DNA from: Erigeron canadensis | Lineage: Eukaryota > Streptophyta > Magnoliopsida > Asterales > Asteraceae | Direction of reading: 5' to 3' | Assembly: GCF_010389155.1 (NCBI RefSeq) | Contig: NC_057767.1 | Location: forward strand, 24,997,723 to 25,061,722 | Length of the DNA: 64,000 nucleotides | Part shown: positions 31,049-43,312 of the stretch, in pieces | Numbering within the stretch: the stretch's first letter is position 1 | How the letters are laid out: each line of letters begins with the position of its first letter | Translations under genes and position numbers: made by a program | The notes under the pieces: generated by a model | Told to the model about the DNA's origin: nothing | The model's database searches: none | What the model saw: only the letters and a program-made list of their open reading frames with translations

Positions 31049-33913
31049 TTCTCCCACTTAGCCGAGTAATCATTTATTATGAGTATTAGATTAGCCTGAT
31101 CAGAAGTTAATACCCATTTTAGTTTTAAACCAGAACTGTAGCAAACAAATACAGTCGTTGAGTCAGTTATTCAACTCAGGACCCCCATTAATCATACTAC
31201 AATCCCAAGTTTAAAACTTAAGTAAACAGTAGGATCAAATGACAAATAAACCTTAATGTTGATTTGTATAATTAGTGTCTATACGTCATTAGGCTAGCAA
31301 AACATATTTAGAGACGAACAAATCTAAACGGGAGGAAAAATTCATAACTAATCATTCATAGTACGATATGCAGTTGCGCATGGTCATCAGTAACACCCGT
31401 CTTTATTTTGAACTCTTAGAAAAGACTTATGGGTGATAGACCTTTAGTTACATGTACCTTAAGCATATCATGAATGTATTCAATATGAGTATTTATTTTC
31501 CTCTACTTGTTCAAATTGTTACTATTTGAAAACAATAATCTCATATTGAATCTAATTCGGCTCCTCTCAAGCTGTTACTGTTCAAGAAATTAGGGTAACT
31601 GACTTTTATCACAATAAGTCTTCAATATGTTACTAATATGGAGTTACTCATGAGTCAACTGATAAATTTCCAACAACATTATATGGCCAAACATATGTCA
31701 TAATAACTTAGGTTGATGACAGTTCCTTATGACTATTCCATAAGATAATTATGTCTGCTGACATAAAGATGTGCCCTGAAATTAACATTATGTTTCCTCT
31801 GAATAAGACGAAAATAAGAGTTCAAGGTAGTCAATCAGATTTAATCTTCTCATTTCCTTTTATAGTTCAAATTATACTTTTTCGTTTCTTATAGATATTG
31901 AAATACTTTCTAAGATGCTTTATCATAATCTAGACCAAAACTATACTTATATTAGTCTAGTGATCCAGCAATGTAATCAATATCTAAACGAGTTCAGACT
32001 TGAACATACATAAAGCTTCAAACTAATGAAGCATATATAAGGCTTCTAAGCATATGGAAATAATCTCATTTATCCTATTAGCATCTAAAGAGAGCAATAT
32101 TGCATATTACACTTATAAGGATATGCTAATTACAAAAGCTTATGGGAAGAAAATAATATCCCGTCAGATCTATCATGTCAAATATGAGTTACCATTACTT
32201 TGACATTATGTAATATATACTTGTCAAAAGAATGTCATCTAAATAAGGACAAGTTTACATTATTTGCTCTCACTCATCTTTAGGTAGGTACATTAATCCA
32301 CTTGAATACTCATGAAAAGAATTGCACTAGAATTTCATCAAAATCCACTTATATCAACTCATATATGGATTTTATTGACATACAGACTAAGTGTTCTTCA
32401 TCTCAGCTAAGAATCATAAGGTTCATTGATGAACATGTAAGTTATGAAAGTTGTTTTAATATCCATCTAATGTAGCTCTAAATCATAATAAGCTACTGAA
32501 ACAACACTGATCCTCAAAAAAACCTTGTAAGACAGGCAAGTAGGTTCTTTGATAACTTATATTCTCTTAAGTTAAGTCATTATGCAATCAATCATTCTTT
32601 TAAAATAATAACGTTTTCATTCGAATTTAGTTTAAGTTATGAACACCTTTAAAGCAGTTCAACCAAATTCCAAACGTTATACTAATTTATGAGGTTAAGA
32701 TGCCAATAATAGCTTTATCACATGTAGAAGATTGATTATTGCTAACGGCATAATTAGAAGAGATATAGAATCAGTAAACTTTCCAACATCCATTTCAACT
32801 TTAATTAGGTAAGGTATATAATCATCAACGTTAGTAGATCTTTTGGATCTAGATTGATGAACCTCGTGAGTTGATTATTGGGTTTATTAAAATTTCAAAT
32901 TTATAGATTAGCTCTTGGTTAATTCAGGTATATTAGGAGCAACATTAATTTCTAAGTGTGTAAAAGTTGGTAAAGTCTGGTAGACAAGAGGTGTAATCGG
33001 AGTTAAATTTAGAGTGAAATTTAATGAGTCTCTCCCCCCCCCCGCCTCTTGTACTTCTGGAAAGTCCAGATCATAGCTTTACTACTCCCACTAAGCTTAG
33101 AAATCCTTAGAAATTCAGCATGCTTAGGGTCAACATTATATTAAGACCAAAACAAATATAATAGAGAAAACAACTTAATGATGTTTATAACTTTATATCA
33201 TTTTCTCTTGTTGAGGATTACATGAGGTTCTATGTAAGAAATCTAAGTTTATCCATATTCAATTAGGTATCAGTTAAACTTTGTTAGGAGTAATATTGGA
33301 TACTAAGGAGACAAGTCGTTATAGAGCAGTATCATGCACAAGAGGTGTATTTTAAGGTAAGAACAAAATGTCACTACCTCACCTCTTGAAACTTTTGCAA
33401 GTTATAATCAGGATACATAATGCTCCCACTAATCTCTAAGATCTCTAAGAACTCAGTATGAGAAGTTTCAAATGATCTTGTGATGTGGGAAACTATACAT
33501 ATATGTTAGACTTCATTACCTTGTTGTCCTTATTTTATAAGAAATTATAAAGGACAAATTTAGAAGGAATCATAGTAAATATATATGAATAGATTTCTAT
33601 AAGACATTTGATCAATGATAGCTAAATACATTAGATACAAATTATGTCTGAATATTCCAATTTGGGATAAGCTCCATTAAGTTTGATGAGATAGAACTCA
33701 TGATGGAAGCTCACTAGTTTCCTTAACCATTTACAACTTAAGGCATTTAACATATGCTTAAAGTCAATAAGAATGAGATTTGATAAAAATTCATCCTCAA
33801 TCAGATTTGTTTATGGCGGCGGCGATCAAAACTTGAATCGAACAAATTTACATACATTCGATCGAGATCAAAATAGATAATAATTGATTTAACAACATCG
33901 CTCTGATGCCACA

Positions 33914-34290
33914 TGTTGATCAATTATTATATAAACTAAACATATAATAGATTAGGGATGTGTACATGATCATCCGATAACCGCAAAGGAAGAAGACATT
34001 ATGACTCAGTTGAGGGACGGGTTCCCGTTTAGGATGTGCTCTAAGGATGGGATATGAGTAGAGAGGGAGATGGAGATGTTGATATTATTGTCTAATGAAT
34101 TAAGTCTCTCTATTGATTTCTATATATAGACACATCCAAGGGGAAACCCTAATTTATAAATATGCATGGTAATTGCGTCCATCAAATAATTACCTATTAA
34201 TTATTTAGGGATAATTAGGTCATTGATCATTATAATTAGATAAATGATTATAAGGGTCACATATATAAATATATAAAATATATATTATGA
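33914..34290 (-). repeat. LARD-like element 5' LTR
   Basis: Minus-strand 5' LTR ending ...GATCAACA next to the PBS. The far end (about 34290) is eroded. Confidence 0.7.
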
Positions 34291-36066
34291 TAGTGAATCA
34301 AATGAACAAAATGGAACGACAGGTGAGTTGTTCATGGCGGAGAAGTCGAACATTGTTATTGAATGGAGTTGTGAAATGTATTTATAGGTAAGAAGTTTTA
34401 GGATTATTGTAGTTAAAATATACCGGTATGTTATTTTTATAGGCTGACGATTCATCGACCAAGATTGTTTTGCGATTTTTTCCATTTTATTTTGCATAAT
34501 ATCATTTTTTAACCCCGGTAAAAGACCCCATCATAAACTAACATCACGCTATATGTGTTTAGAATAGTTGACGTTTGGAGCCATTCAAATTAGAAAAAAC
34601 AGTTGACGTTTGGAAAACGTAGAATTTCTATGAAAGATCAGTCCCAATATTTTAAATACCAGTATTTAAGCAATATTGAAATTATCTCTGGTGACAGATA
34701 TTATAAACATGGTGAGGTCACCGTGTTCAAAGGTTGAGACCATGAAACCCAAAACATAACCGTTGAAAAAATTGTAAGGTTTAGTCATCTTCGCATAAGG
34801 GTCAAGGGTGCAGTCGGCCATTTCCATCGGCAAGAATCGGCAAGTCGGCTCCCTACACCTTTCCCTTCGGCAAAAAACGGCAACTTTTATCGGCGACTCC
34901 AATCAGCCAAGAGTAGCCGATGCATGCTAACGTTAGGTGTATGAGACTATGTGCTTGTGACTGTTTTTTTCTTTATATAAAAAAATTTCCATAAAAATAT
35001 ATATAAAACAAACCTCTTAGAAATTCCATTGTGCAAAGATGCATACTTTAATAAGCTTGACCAAAATATTGTTTTTCAAAGATGCTTATGATGCCTCCTC
35101 ACAAAATTGCTCCTTACAACATAAGTTTATGTGTCACGCGCAGTTTTTATATATACTTTTTAAAATTTTTCATCTTGAGTGGTTGGCATTCTGTTGCACA
35201 TAATCCCAAGTCCAATTCGTAAAAATACTTCATCTTGAGTACTGACAATACATGTCATCCTAGATCATTTTTGTAACTTTTTTGGGTTTGTATGACAACT
35301 TGAAATAAGGTAAGTCCCGTCATTTTACATCGAATAAATAAGACCCGATATATATGGCATTTCCGTTCTATCCACAAAGGAATGCGCGCAATGATATGTA
35401 CATCATAAGCCACTCACATAAGTTTTGTTCACTCTTACGAGTGTGGATCCATAATGGCATTTTCAAAATTTCATTTCATGTCTAATTATCCACCCGAACC
35501 TTACCTTATACCCAATATTTTGAATTGAATTTTCTAGATAAAAGTAGATTGTTCAATATAATTACAAAAATCTATTGTTCCAATTATAACCACATAACCT
35601 ATTTTTTTTTCCCTTCATATATAAAATGATTTAGGAGGTTTTATTCATATATCTAACTTTGGGCAACTTTTGACCCGCTTAAAACAGTTTGCATAAAATT
35701 TCTTGTTCCATTTTACTTCACGTACAGTATTGTAATTAGTATGGAAATATTGGTTCATTTACTTATAAATAGATTGGGCGATTGGCATGATTTTCTCATG
35801 TCAAGGGCAAATTCGTAGCCATTTTTCTTCATTGTACTATCAGTTATTCTATAGGGAATATATTTTTATATCTTTTTCTATATTCCTAGTGGCTTTCTAA
35901 ACATTCCATGGAATAAGGAAAGGAAACCCCAAAGCTAGTAGACACATGCATAAAATTAGGATTCTGTTTAAAACTTTGATTTCTTATAATTAGTAGTATT
36001 GTATATTTGATGTTAAAAAAATAATAACATAACATGAAACAAATCATTCATATATCAAAATTTTGG
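34291..36066. other. Intergenic with a dispersed repeat
   Basis: No gene recognised. 35490-35695 matches 40020-40200 inside the esterase gene (shared attacaaaaatctattgtt and tttgggcaacttt...acccgctt), so a dispersed repeat of at least 200 bp is present. Confidence 0.45.
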
Positions 36067-36397
36067 GGGTGTTTGGTAGGCGGGAATCATAAAAAATGAA
36101 GATGTAATAGAAAATGAAAATAGTGAGAAAGTAAATGAATTCCGTTATTTGATACCTACAGAGAATTGATATATATATATATATATATATAAATTTAACA
36201 ATAATAAATTTAGTAGGTATAACATCTTGAAAAAAAAAGTTTTTCATTCTCACTCATTCTTTACAATTTGTAGAGAATTGAGAAAATAAAATTAATTCTC
36301 CTTTTTCCATTCTAATTCTCTTTCTTCATTGCAAACAAACAAAGGAAGTCTTTACATTTTCTTTCTTCCATTTTCATTCCGTCATAATCAAACACCC
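36067..36397. mobile_element. MITE 1 of a pair, GGGTGTTTGGT ends
   Basis: The left end gggtgtttggtagg pairs with the inverted right end gggtgtttgattatg. The interior is rich in gaatgaaaa/attctc words. No duplication is readable. Confidence 0.6.
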
Positions 36398-36414
36398 TTA
36401 AGTCATTATGTAAA

Positions 36415-36776
36415 GGGGTGTTTGGTACGAGTGAATCAAAGAGAATGGAAATGTAATAGAGAATGAATATAGTGAGAAAGAGAATGAGTATTTTGAAAGA
36501 GAATCGATCTTGTCGTTTGGTACAAGCAGAGAATGAATATATAAAAAATACTAAATTTTAAATGATAATCAAATTTAATACATATAACATCACTAAAACA
36601 AAAAAAAAAATTTAAAATTTCCATTCCCATCAATTCTCTACATTTCATAGAGAATTGAGGGAATGGAATCGATTCCCTATTTTCGATTCTCTTTCCCATT
36701 CTCCATTACAACCAGACATGAAAAGTGTTTCTCATTCCATTTTCACTCTTTCCATTCCATTGTACCAAACACTCCC
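36415..36776. mobile_element. MITE 2 of a pair, probable PIF/Harbinger type
   Basis: The left end aggggtgtttggtac pairs with the inverted right end gggagtgtttggtac. TAA lies outside both ends, as expected for PIF/Harbinger. It begins 17 bp after MITE 1, and the two share interior words (gaatgaaaatagtgagaaag / gaatgaatatagtgagaaag). Confidence 0.65.
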
Positions 36777-37993
36777 TAAGGTCAATAGAATAGATGTTAG
36801 TTATTAGTTATTTAAGTATTAATGTTTCTTTAGAATACATGTATTTTAGTTTTTTTTTTTTTTTTACCAGGGTTCAAGTTTCGCGAAGGAATTTTTGAAT
36901 ATTTTCATGAAATCTTTTTATCTTAGCGATTTGGGATGATATAAGAGTATAATTAGGATAGATTCAATTATAAATTAATAGTAATGTATACAAAGATTTT
37001 GAACGTTTGGTTTGGGTTTGGACTTGCAAGGACCAAACTAGAGAATTCAGGGAAAACACCCCATATATAGATTTGTTACTGCAAAAAGTCAACCCAAAAA
37101 ATCAAACCCAAAACCATGAAAAGAACCAATGAAGCCTCTATGTACATAGTTTTCAAACATTTGCCGGTTGATGCGTACCTTATTAGTAACTAATAAAATA
37201 AACCATGTGAAATCAGTAATACGATATCATTATCTAATGAAAGCATCTTTATCTACTTTTGACATCTTTTTCTTTTTATAATGGTAATTGGACTCACACG
37301 TTGGTGATTTTTAAATTAAACGTGCATGAAAGTTATTATTATAACTCTATATATGAGAGCATTTCAATCAACTATTTTAATAAAGTGATATGAGTAAAAA
37401 AATTTCATATATCTAACGTGTTTTTAGCCTAACGACATGTCGATATCCATGTATGTGTTAAACAGATTAAATATCCACCAAAGAAGTTATCTTAGACAAA
37501 TGTCGAAGGTATTAAGAGGTGCATTTCATTCTTTAGATAGAGTAGGTGCTTATAGCTTTAACTTTAAAAACTTGCTTATTAGAAAATATTTACCTGCTTA
37601 CAAAATAACATATATCGCTATTCGCTTTGAAGTATTTATTTATTACTAATAAATTAAAGTAATAGTCTTTTTTTTAACAGTAAAAACACAACTTTTATAT
37701 ATCACCATAACGCCCAAACAAGTTGCCTGAGAACCAAAGTACAGGAAAAAGGATCACAACAATATACATAGTAGTATTTGTTACTGTATTAATTAATTTC
37801 AAATGCATAAATTGAAAATAACTAATCCTTTTTTAAAAAAATCTGGGTTTGCTCCAGATACAAATAAAGCCCCCACCATTCCAAAAAGCAATAAATTTTT
37901 AGAGGTCCATCCAACCTATTATAGGAAACTGATTCAATGACATACCCTCCAACAAGGCAGGGACCAATGGACCATAACATTGTATATATAAAA
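36777..37993. other. Intergenic, no gene recognised
   Basis: AT-rich; nothing assignable. Confidence 0.4.
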
Positions 37994-38023
37994 CTAGGTG
38001 GTTCAAAACCCTGCGTTACAGGG
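37994..38023 (-). mobile_element. Helitron 3' terminus on minus strand
   Basis: On minus: stem CCCTG-taacg-CAGGG (38023-38009), 11 nt, then CTAG (37997-37994) followed by T. This is the standard hairpin plus CTRR end. The body would extend toward higher coordinates; the 5' end was not found. Confidence 0.6.
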
Positions 38024-39470
38024 CCAGAAATATCATGGTCGTACGTCATCGTTGTGAGTAAGAAAAAAGTACTATATGCATTTATTTTCAAAAATCACAA
38101 ATAACATAGCATCCAAATACATAATTATATATAGAAGCAATCCAACAACTATAAAAAAAGGTATAAGTAATAAATAAAATTTTATACACAAAACCAAATG
38201 TAGAACATAAAACATCTTATATTAAATTAAGAAAACATAACAAAAAAAAAATTGAGAGTAAACTAATATATCAATAAAAACAGATATAAAAGCTGGAGGT
38301 TATTTATGTAAATTTCAAAAGGATGATACTGTAACTTTAAAAATCCAAAAAATTAAAATGGGGCTTGTTGAACTTGTGCCTCTTCCACCAAAGAATACGA
38401 TCAACACAATCTCTTCTAAATGACTTCATGTTTACTTCTTCTTTTATTAACTATTTAATCTGGGTTATTTTGTAACCTTTTTACTATTCACATCAACTTC
38501 CTTTATTAAAGACAAGCTAGCTAGTACTTTTGGTTGATGAAGCTACGTTTGGTACTTATATTTATAATAGTACAAAAAGTTACAAAATACATGTCATTCC
38601 ATGAGATATACTTTAAGGGTCTAAAAGGAAGAAAAAAGTAAAAGTGATTGCTGGTAAACATTCCCCAAAAAATGAGGGGGTTTTATGTAAATTCAAAAAG
38701 TAAGGAGAAGAAAAATGAGTGTAAGGTGCTACCAAGATTTAAACCATCAACCTTTTGTATCCAAGAAAGTAAAATTACCACTCCATCCATCTTCAACTTT
38801 GGTTTATTTGTTTGTCCATTAAATATATAAGCTATGCAATGTTTGTTGGCACAAAAAGATAAAAAACACTATTCACAACCTATTGCTTTATTAGAGTAAG
38901 TAAACCGTAACACCCAAATATTGACTTCGATATATATGAAGAAGGTAAAATATATATAATACCAAAAGTAAAAAAAACTACTTTCAGAATTAGACCTCCG
39001 ACTTATAAGGATTAGTGATCAAACATTTGATCTCTCTCTGTGCCTTTTCAAGTGTTATTGTGTTAACCACCCTCAATTATAATATAATATAATACAAATA
39101 AATACAATTTATCCCCTATATACTAAATAAGAAAACACTCAATGACAGAAAAATCTCAAGTTCTACACAATTTGACATTTGAAAAGCGTAACTTAATCCA
39201 TGGCTAGTTGACCAACCAGGTAACAATGTGACAAACAGGTTACATTCTCAATATATGGGCCAAATAAGCTTTGGATATCAATTTTCAGCCGATTTTTGAC
39301 TATCATGAGTTCATAACAATGGATACAACAATATAAATATATATATAGGTTACAAAACTGGCAGTGGCTATTATGTACAAGAGACCAATAACTTAATAAA
39401 CTAATTTGGTCTTCTATTCTTGCAACTCGGATCCTTGAGTTACCTCTTCAAAGTTACATATGCATCAATT
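38024..39470. other. Intergenic / possible Helitron body
   Basis: Non-coding. It precedes (downstream of) the esterase stop codon. The esterase 3' UTR should occupy part of the last few hundred bases. Confidence 0.4.
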
Positions 39471-42400
39471 TCACATATGAAAGTTGTCAACGATATGTTG
39501 AATAATGTCGGCACCATCAGAATTCAGCCAGGGAGTGTTTACCTAAAACCATATTAATCAAAAAAATCATTTAGTCATGAAAAAATGCAAGTAGTTTCCT
39601 GTTGTTACCCCACACAAAGTAATACGTTACCATGACCCATTACCCAACTTGCCCCGGATCTAACATTTTCCCACTTTTGGGCTAACTTGAGTTGAATAAT
39701 GGATAAAGAACACTGAGCATGTGCAACTAATTGCTAACTTAATATGGGTGTCGTGCTTACCTGGATTGTGTTGTGGGCAAAGTATCTTTGTTTACTTCCT
39801 TTGAAGCTAACATCTACTCTTTCCCAATTTATTTTAGTTAAGCCTCTGATCATTTCTTCTGCAGTTTTAAAAAGTAGAGAAAGTCGGAACAATAGAATGT
39901 TAGTAGAAATATTGGCATCTATTATAACTAGGGATGACAATATGATTGGGTCAGGCAGGTTGGGAAACTAGTATATATAGGTAAGTTTTTGGTATGCATT
40001 GGAAAAGGCAGGTCAGGTTGTGTTAATGGTTGACCCGAACCACTCATACCCAATATTTCAAACTATTTCTGTTGAAGTAAAACGTTTAGTATAATTACAA
40101 AAATCTATTGTTTCGGTAACAATATAACTTTTTTGCATAATATAAGTTCAGGAGGCTCTAGCATTAATAATGAACTTTGGGCAACTTTCAACCCGCTTGA
40201 AACAAATCCACTTTTGCTATTTTCCATATACATTTTTGATCCAATGCAGATATTATATAACCAGTATCCACCCATTCATAAGTTAGTGGATCAAATTTCC
40301 TACCTTTACTAATTACAATACCGTGAATGTTGAATGGTACAAGAAATGAAGGAAGAAATTCTATGCGAACTCTACCTTCCATGGATGCACTGGCTGTCTT
40401 GAAACTATTTACTTTAACTTCTATCGAACTTGCTTGTTTAATGCTACTTGTTGTATCCAGGTCTCCCTTTATAATATGAGGGTATTTATCACTTCTTACA
40501 AGAAGTTTACGCTGAAACCAAACAAATAGTAAGAAGGTGCACAAATAATACATGATTTTCAATATCAAATGCGCTAAAATAATACCTGGGGTAGCTCATT
40601 TCGGCGTCTAATAGATGATGTGCTCCATCCCACAATATCTGTAGTGTTTTGAGTTAAAAAAAAACGCTTTACTAGTGAATACGATCCTAAACCCCCCAAA
40701 AAAGTCACACATAGTATTAAAACTCTGATTTTTTGTGACATATTTCTGTAGAAATAGGATACGGTCAAAGTGAGCATTTGCGTAGACAACATGGCGTTTG
40801 AAGGACTGTAATGCAGACCTGCATATAGCAGAGACGCAAGGTTAGATGTAACCAAAGGAGCGAAAGCAAATAATCATATAAACGATAATGCTTGGGCTTA
40901 CAAAAACTTTAAGTCCTCGCTATCATTAACCATCTGAAGCAATAGAGGAGGTTGTCCATGAGCTTTATTATCAGCCAAAAATAAATGTCTCCCTGTTCTT
41001 CCAAGAACCCATGATATATGGTGAGCCACTTTCTCAACAGTGTTAGATCCGCCAAACATTGGGACCTGAAACCAAATAGAAAAGACACTTAGTTGTCACT
41101 TTGTCACACTAACTATAAATTAATGACCAATACCAGTTTTTTGAATCGTTAAATTTACAACTCACTTGTCGATGTCCTCCTGTACCTAAATGTGGAGTGG
41201 CAATGGTAATAAAGTTTATAGGAACTAATCCACCGATTCTAATTTCACTAGAGACATGTTCAGGCGATTGATTATTTGTTGTAGAATCTTGTGTGTACAG
41301 CTTAGCAATAGCATATCTTGCTATCAGGCCACCAAGTGAGTGACCTATAAAAGAAATCTTTTGAAGATCAGGATGGCGCTTTATAACGGACATCACCTGC
41401 AAAGAAACAAGTAATCTCAAATTATGATATTTTAAACAAGTTTGTAGCAGTAGCTTGGTTTTGATGTGTTTAAAATATTATTAGATCGGAAATGAAAAAC
41501 AATGATAACCAACCTCATTTGCTAGTCTGTTTCCCATCACATCAACACCATTAAATGTCAATAGCGAAGAGTTGCGTTCACTGGCTGCATGTATCACATC
41601 ATCCAAACCACATGGTGTTACAATGTAGCATATATAGAACATAATCAAGTAATACTAAAACATTAAAACCAAAAATTCTGGTATACATCAGGTCATCAAC
41701 AAAGCATTTGTGACGAAAAGGAGTCCAAATTTTTTGTTTTGACAACAATGTATGTTTCAAACTAAATTAGCAAAAACAGCTTATTACCTAATCTTCAAAT
41801 AAACAGCAGAAATCAGGAACAACTTACCCATCTAATATTTTATAGTGAAATGTTCATACCCAAATTTAGGATTTCAATTATATGGTTATGTAAAACTGTA
41901 AATAAGGGGTACAAGTGGAAATTCTTACAGTGAACGATAACATCCTCGGGGTAATTCTTCAAGAACTGTTTTGCAGCAAATCTCCAATTATGAGCACTGT
42001 AAGAAAGTAAAATGTAAACATATCATTATACATATAGTATGCACATTGTTATCATGAAAAAGTTCAGACCATATTCATGGTAGTAAACAAAGTTGAGACC
42101 ATAAATCCATTTCTGTAAATATAATCATAGCTTAAATTTCCAACATATATCTACATTTTACAGCACCTATAGGCACTTAAAACGCCACATATATTATAAT
42201 ATCCGCAAAAGTTGATTTTTAGACGACCCCAACTGGCCATGCCAGATCAAGCCTATCTAACGAGAGCCAGATCAAGCTCATTCAGCAACCCGTTCAAATA
42301 GTAATCCCATCATTCAACCGTCCCATGTCAGGCCGGTTCCTTCACCCATCATGTCAGAGGTAAATCAATCTCATCTAGCAAACCCACTCAAATGGTGGAC

Positions 42401-43012
42401 CAACCAACTGATCCAGATCCACCTGTATAAATTTTATTGTAAATCAAGTTGAACTCGAGATACTTTACAGACGCACCCATCTCCAGAACCAACTCCCAAA
42501 AAAGTTGATCTTTCGACGATCCCAACCAGCCCACGCTAGATCACCTGAAACCCACTCTTTGAGAGCCAAAATTAAGCTCATCTAGCGCCCCTGCTCAAAC
42601 GGTGGACCAACCTACTTATCTAAATTCACGGTTACTGTTTTTTTTACTTTACAAGTGCACCCATCTCCAGAATCAACTCCCAAAAAAGTACTGAATATGC
42701 TCTAGACAACACAACCCGGCCACATTCTAATAGTCGCCCAACCAACTGGTCAAACTTCACAAAACAGTTTTAATTTTTTCTTTATTTATTATAAATCACA
42801 TTTCTATTTCTTGACACCGCCTAATTCGAATGTAAATCAACCTCACTTAAATGATAGACCGACCAACCAACACCAATAACCTTTTTTTCCAAATAAATCG
42901 GAATCCTCCTTAGTCCTAGATTAATCTGTCCTATAATATCTCCAAAATTAATTAATTGATTTACACACACTAATAATATATGACACATATCTATCCAAAA
43001 ATAGAAAGCTAG

Positions 43013-43044
<32 letters not shown>

Positions 43045-43312
43045 AACTGCCGATCAGTCCATTAACCATAACAACAAGATGGGTCTTCTTGACATTAGAA
43101 GCTGATGACGTCATGTCAACGTTGCCATTTTTGTCAACTTCATCTATGGTCGGAAACCCATAATCCGGTGACCGAAAACAACTCATTTTCCTCAAACTTA
43201 TCACTACTGATCTCTTCTTCATCATCTTTTTCTTCTTTAGCTTTTTTTGATCAGCTTCTTTTGATGATCTTTTGATTTCATCAACTTTTTTCTCAGTTTT
43301 TAATGGTTCCAT
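39471..43312 (-). CDS. DUF676-family serine esterase/lipase, ten exons
   Basis: An alpha/beta hydrolase of the putative serine esterase family (PF05057; plant relatives of yeast ROG1-type lipases); its natural lipid or ester substrate is not known from sequence. Exons, high to low: 43312-43044, 41996-41929, 41584-41514, 41396-41166, 41065-40902, 40818-40763, 40638-40586, 40511-40376, 39858-39761, 39542-39471. They join without a stop to about 405 aa. Motifs: THLVVMVNGLIGS (oxyanion-side start), the nucleophile elbow KISFIGHSLGGLIARYAIAK (exon 4), FITIATPHLGTGG, VAHHISWVLGRTGRHLFLAD, DHIVGWSTSSIRR across exons 6-7, EEMIRGLTKINWERVDVSF and the end NTPWLNSDGADIIQHIVDNF. The start is the first Met of a Lys-rich N-terminus. 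The first donor lies in a (GT)n tract; using ...AGTTT|GTGTGT keeps the frame and adds one Phe after GS. Introns carry repeats. There is no sign of decay. Confidence 0.9.
40020..40200. repeat. Dispersed repeat in an esterase intron
   Basis: Matches 35490-35695. It lies in the intron between exons 8 and 9, so it does not touch the coding sequence. Confidence 0.6.
42209..42760. repeat. Degenerate tandem units in the first esterase intron
   Basis: The block with gttgatttttagacgacccc...gagccagatcaagctcat recurs as gttgatctttcgacgatccc...gagccaaaattaagctcat about 300 bp later; cagacgcacccatctccaga also recurs as caagtgcacccatctccaga. Confidence 0.6.
43022..43044. repeat. (AC)n / (GT)n microsatellite at a splice donor
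   Basis: About eleven AC units on +, read as GT units on the coding strand, immediately after exon 1 of the esterase. Confidence 0.85.

Larger units (their letters stand above)
30672..34290 (-). mobile_element. Non-coding copia-like LTR element (LARD-like)
   Basis: LTRs of about 375 bp at 30672-31048 and about 33914-34290, same orientation, clearly homologous (share aaactaaacatataatagat, gaacgggttcccgtttagga). On the minus strand the PBS is tggcatcagagc (33911-33900) and the PPT is gtgggagaa (about 31058-31049), so the element reads right to left. The 2.85-kb interior has no open frame of retrotransposon type. The outermost bases of both LTRs differ from the inner ones, so the target duplication cannot be read. 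Confidence 0.75.

Noticed and set aside
40574..40855. 93-codon minus ORF as a separate gene
   Set aside because: It is read-through of esterase exons 6 and 7 across their intron; splicing gives the family sequence DHIVGW instead.
42821..43312. 163-codon esterase N-terminal ORF as a complete small gene
   Set aside because: Only the first 90 or so codons are exon; the rest reads through the GT repeat into intron 1.
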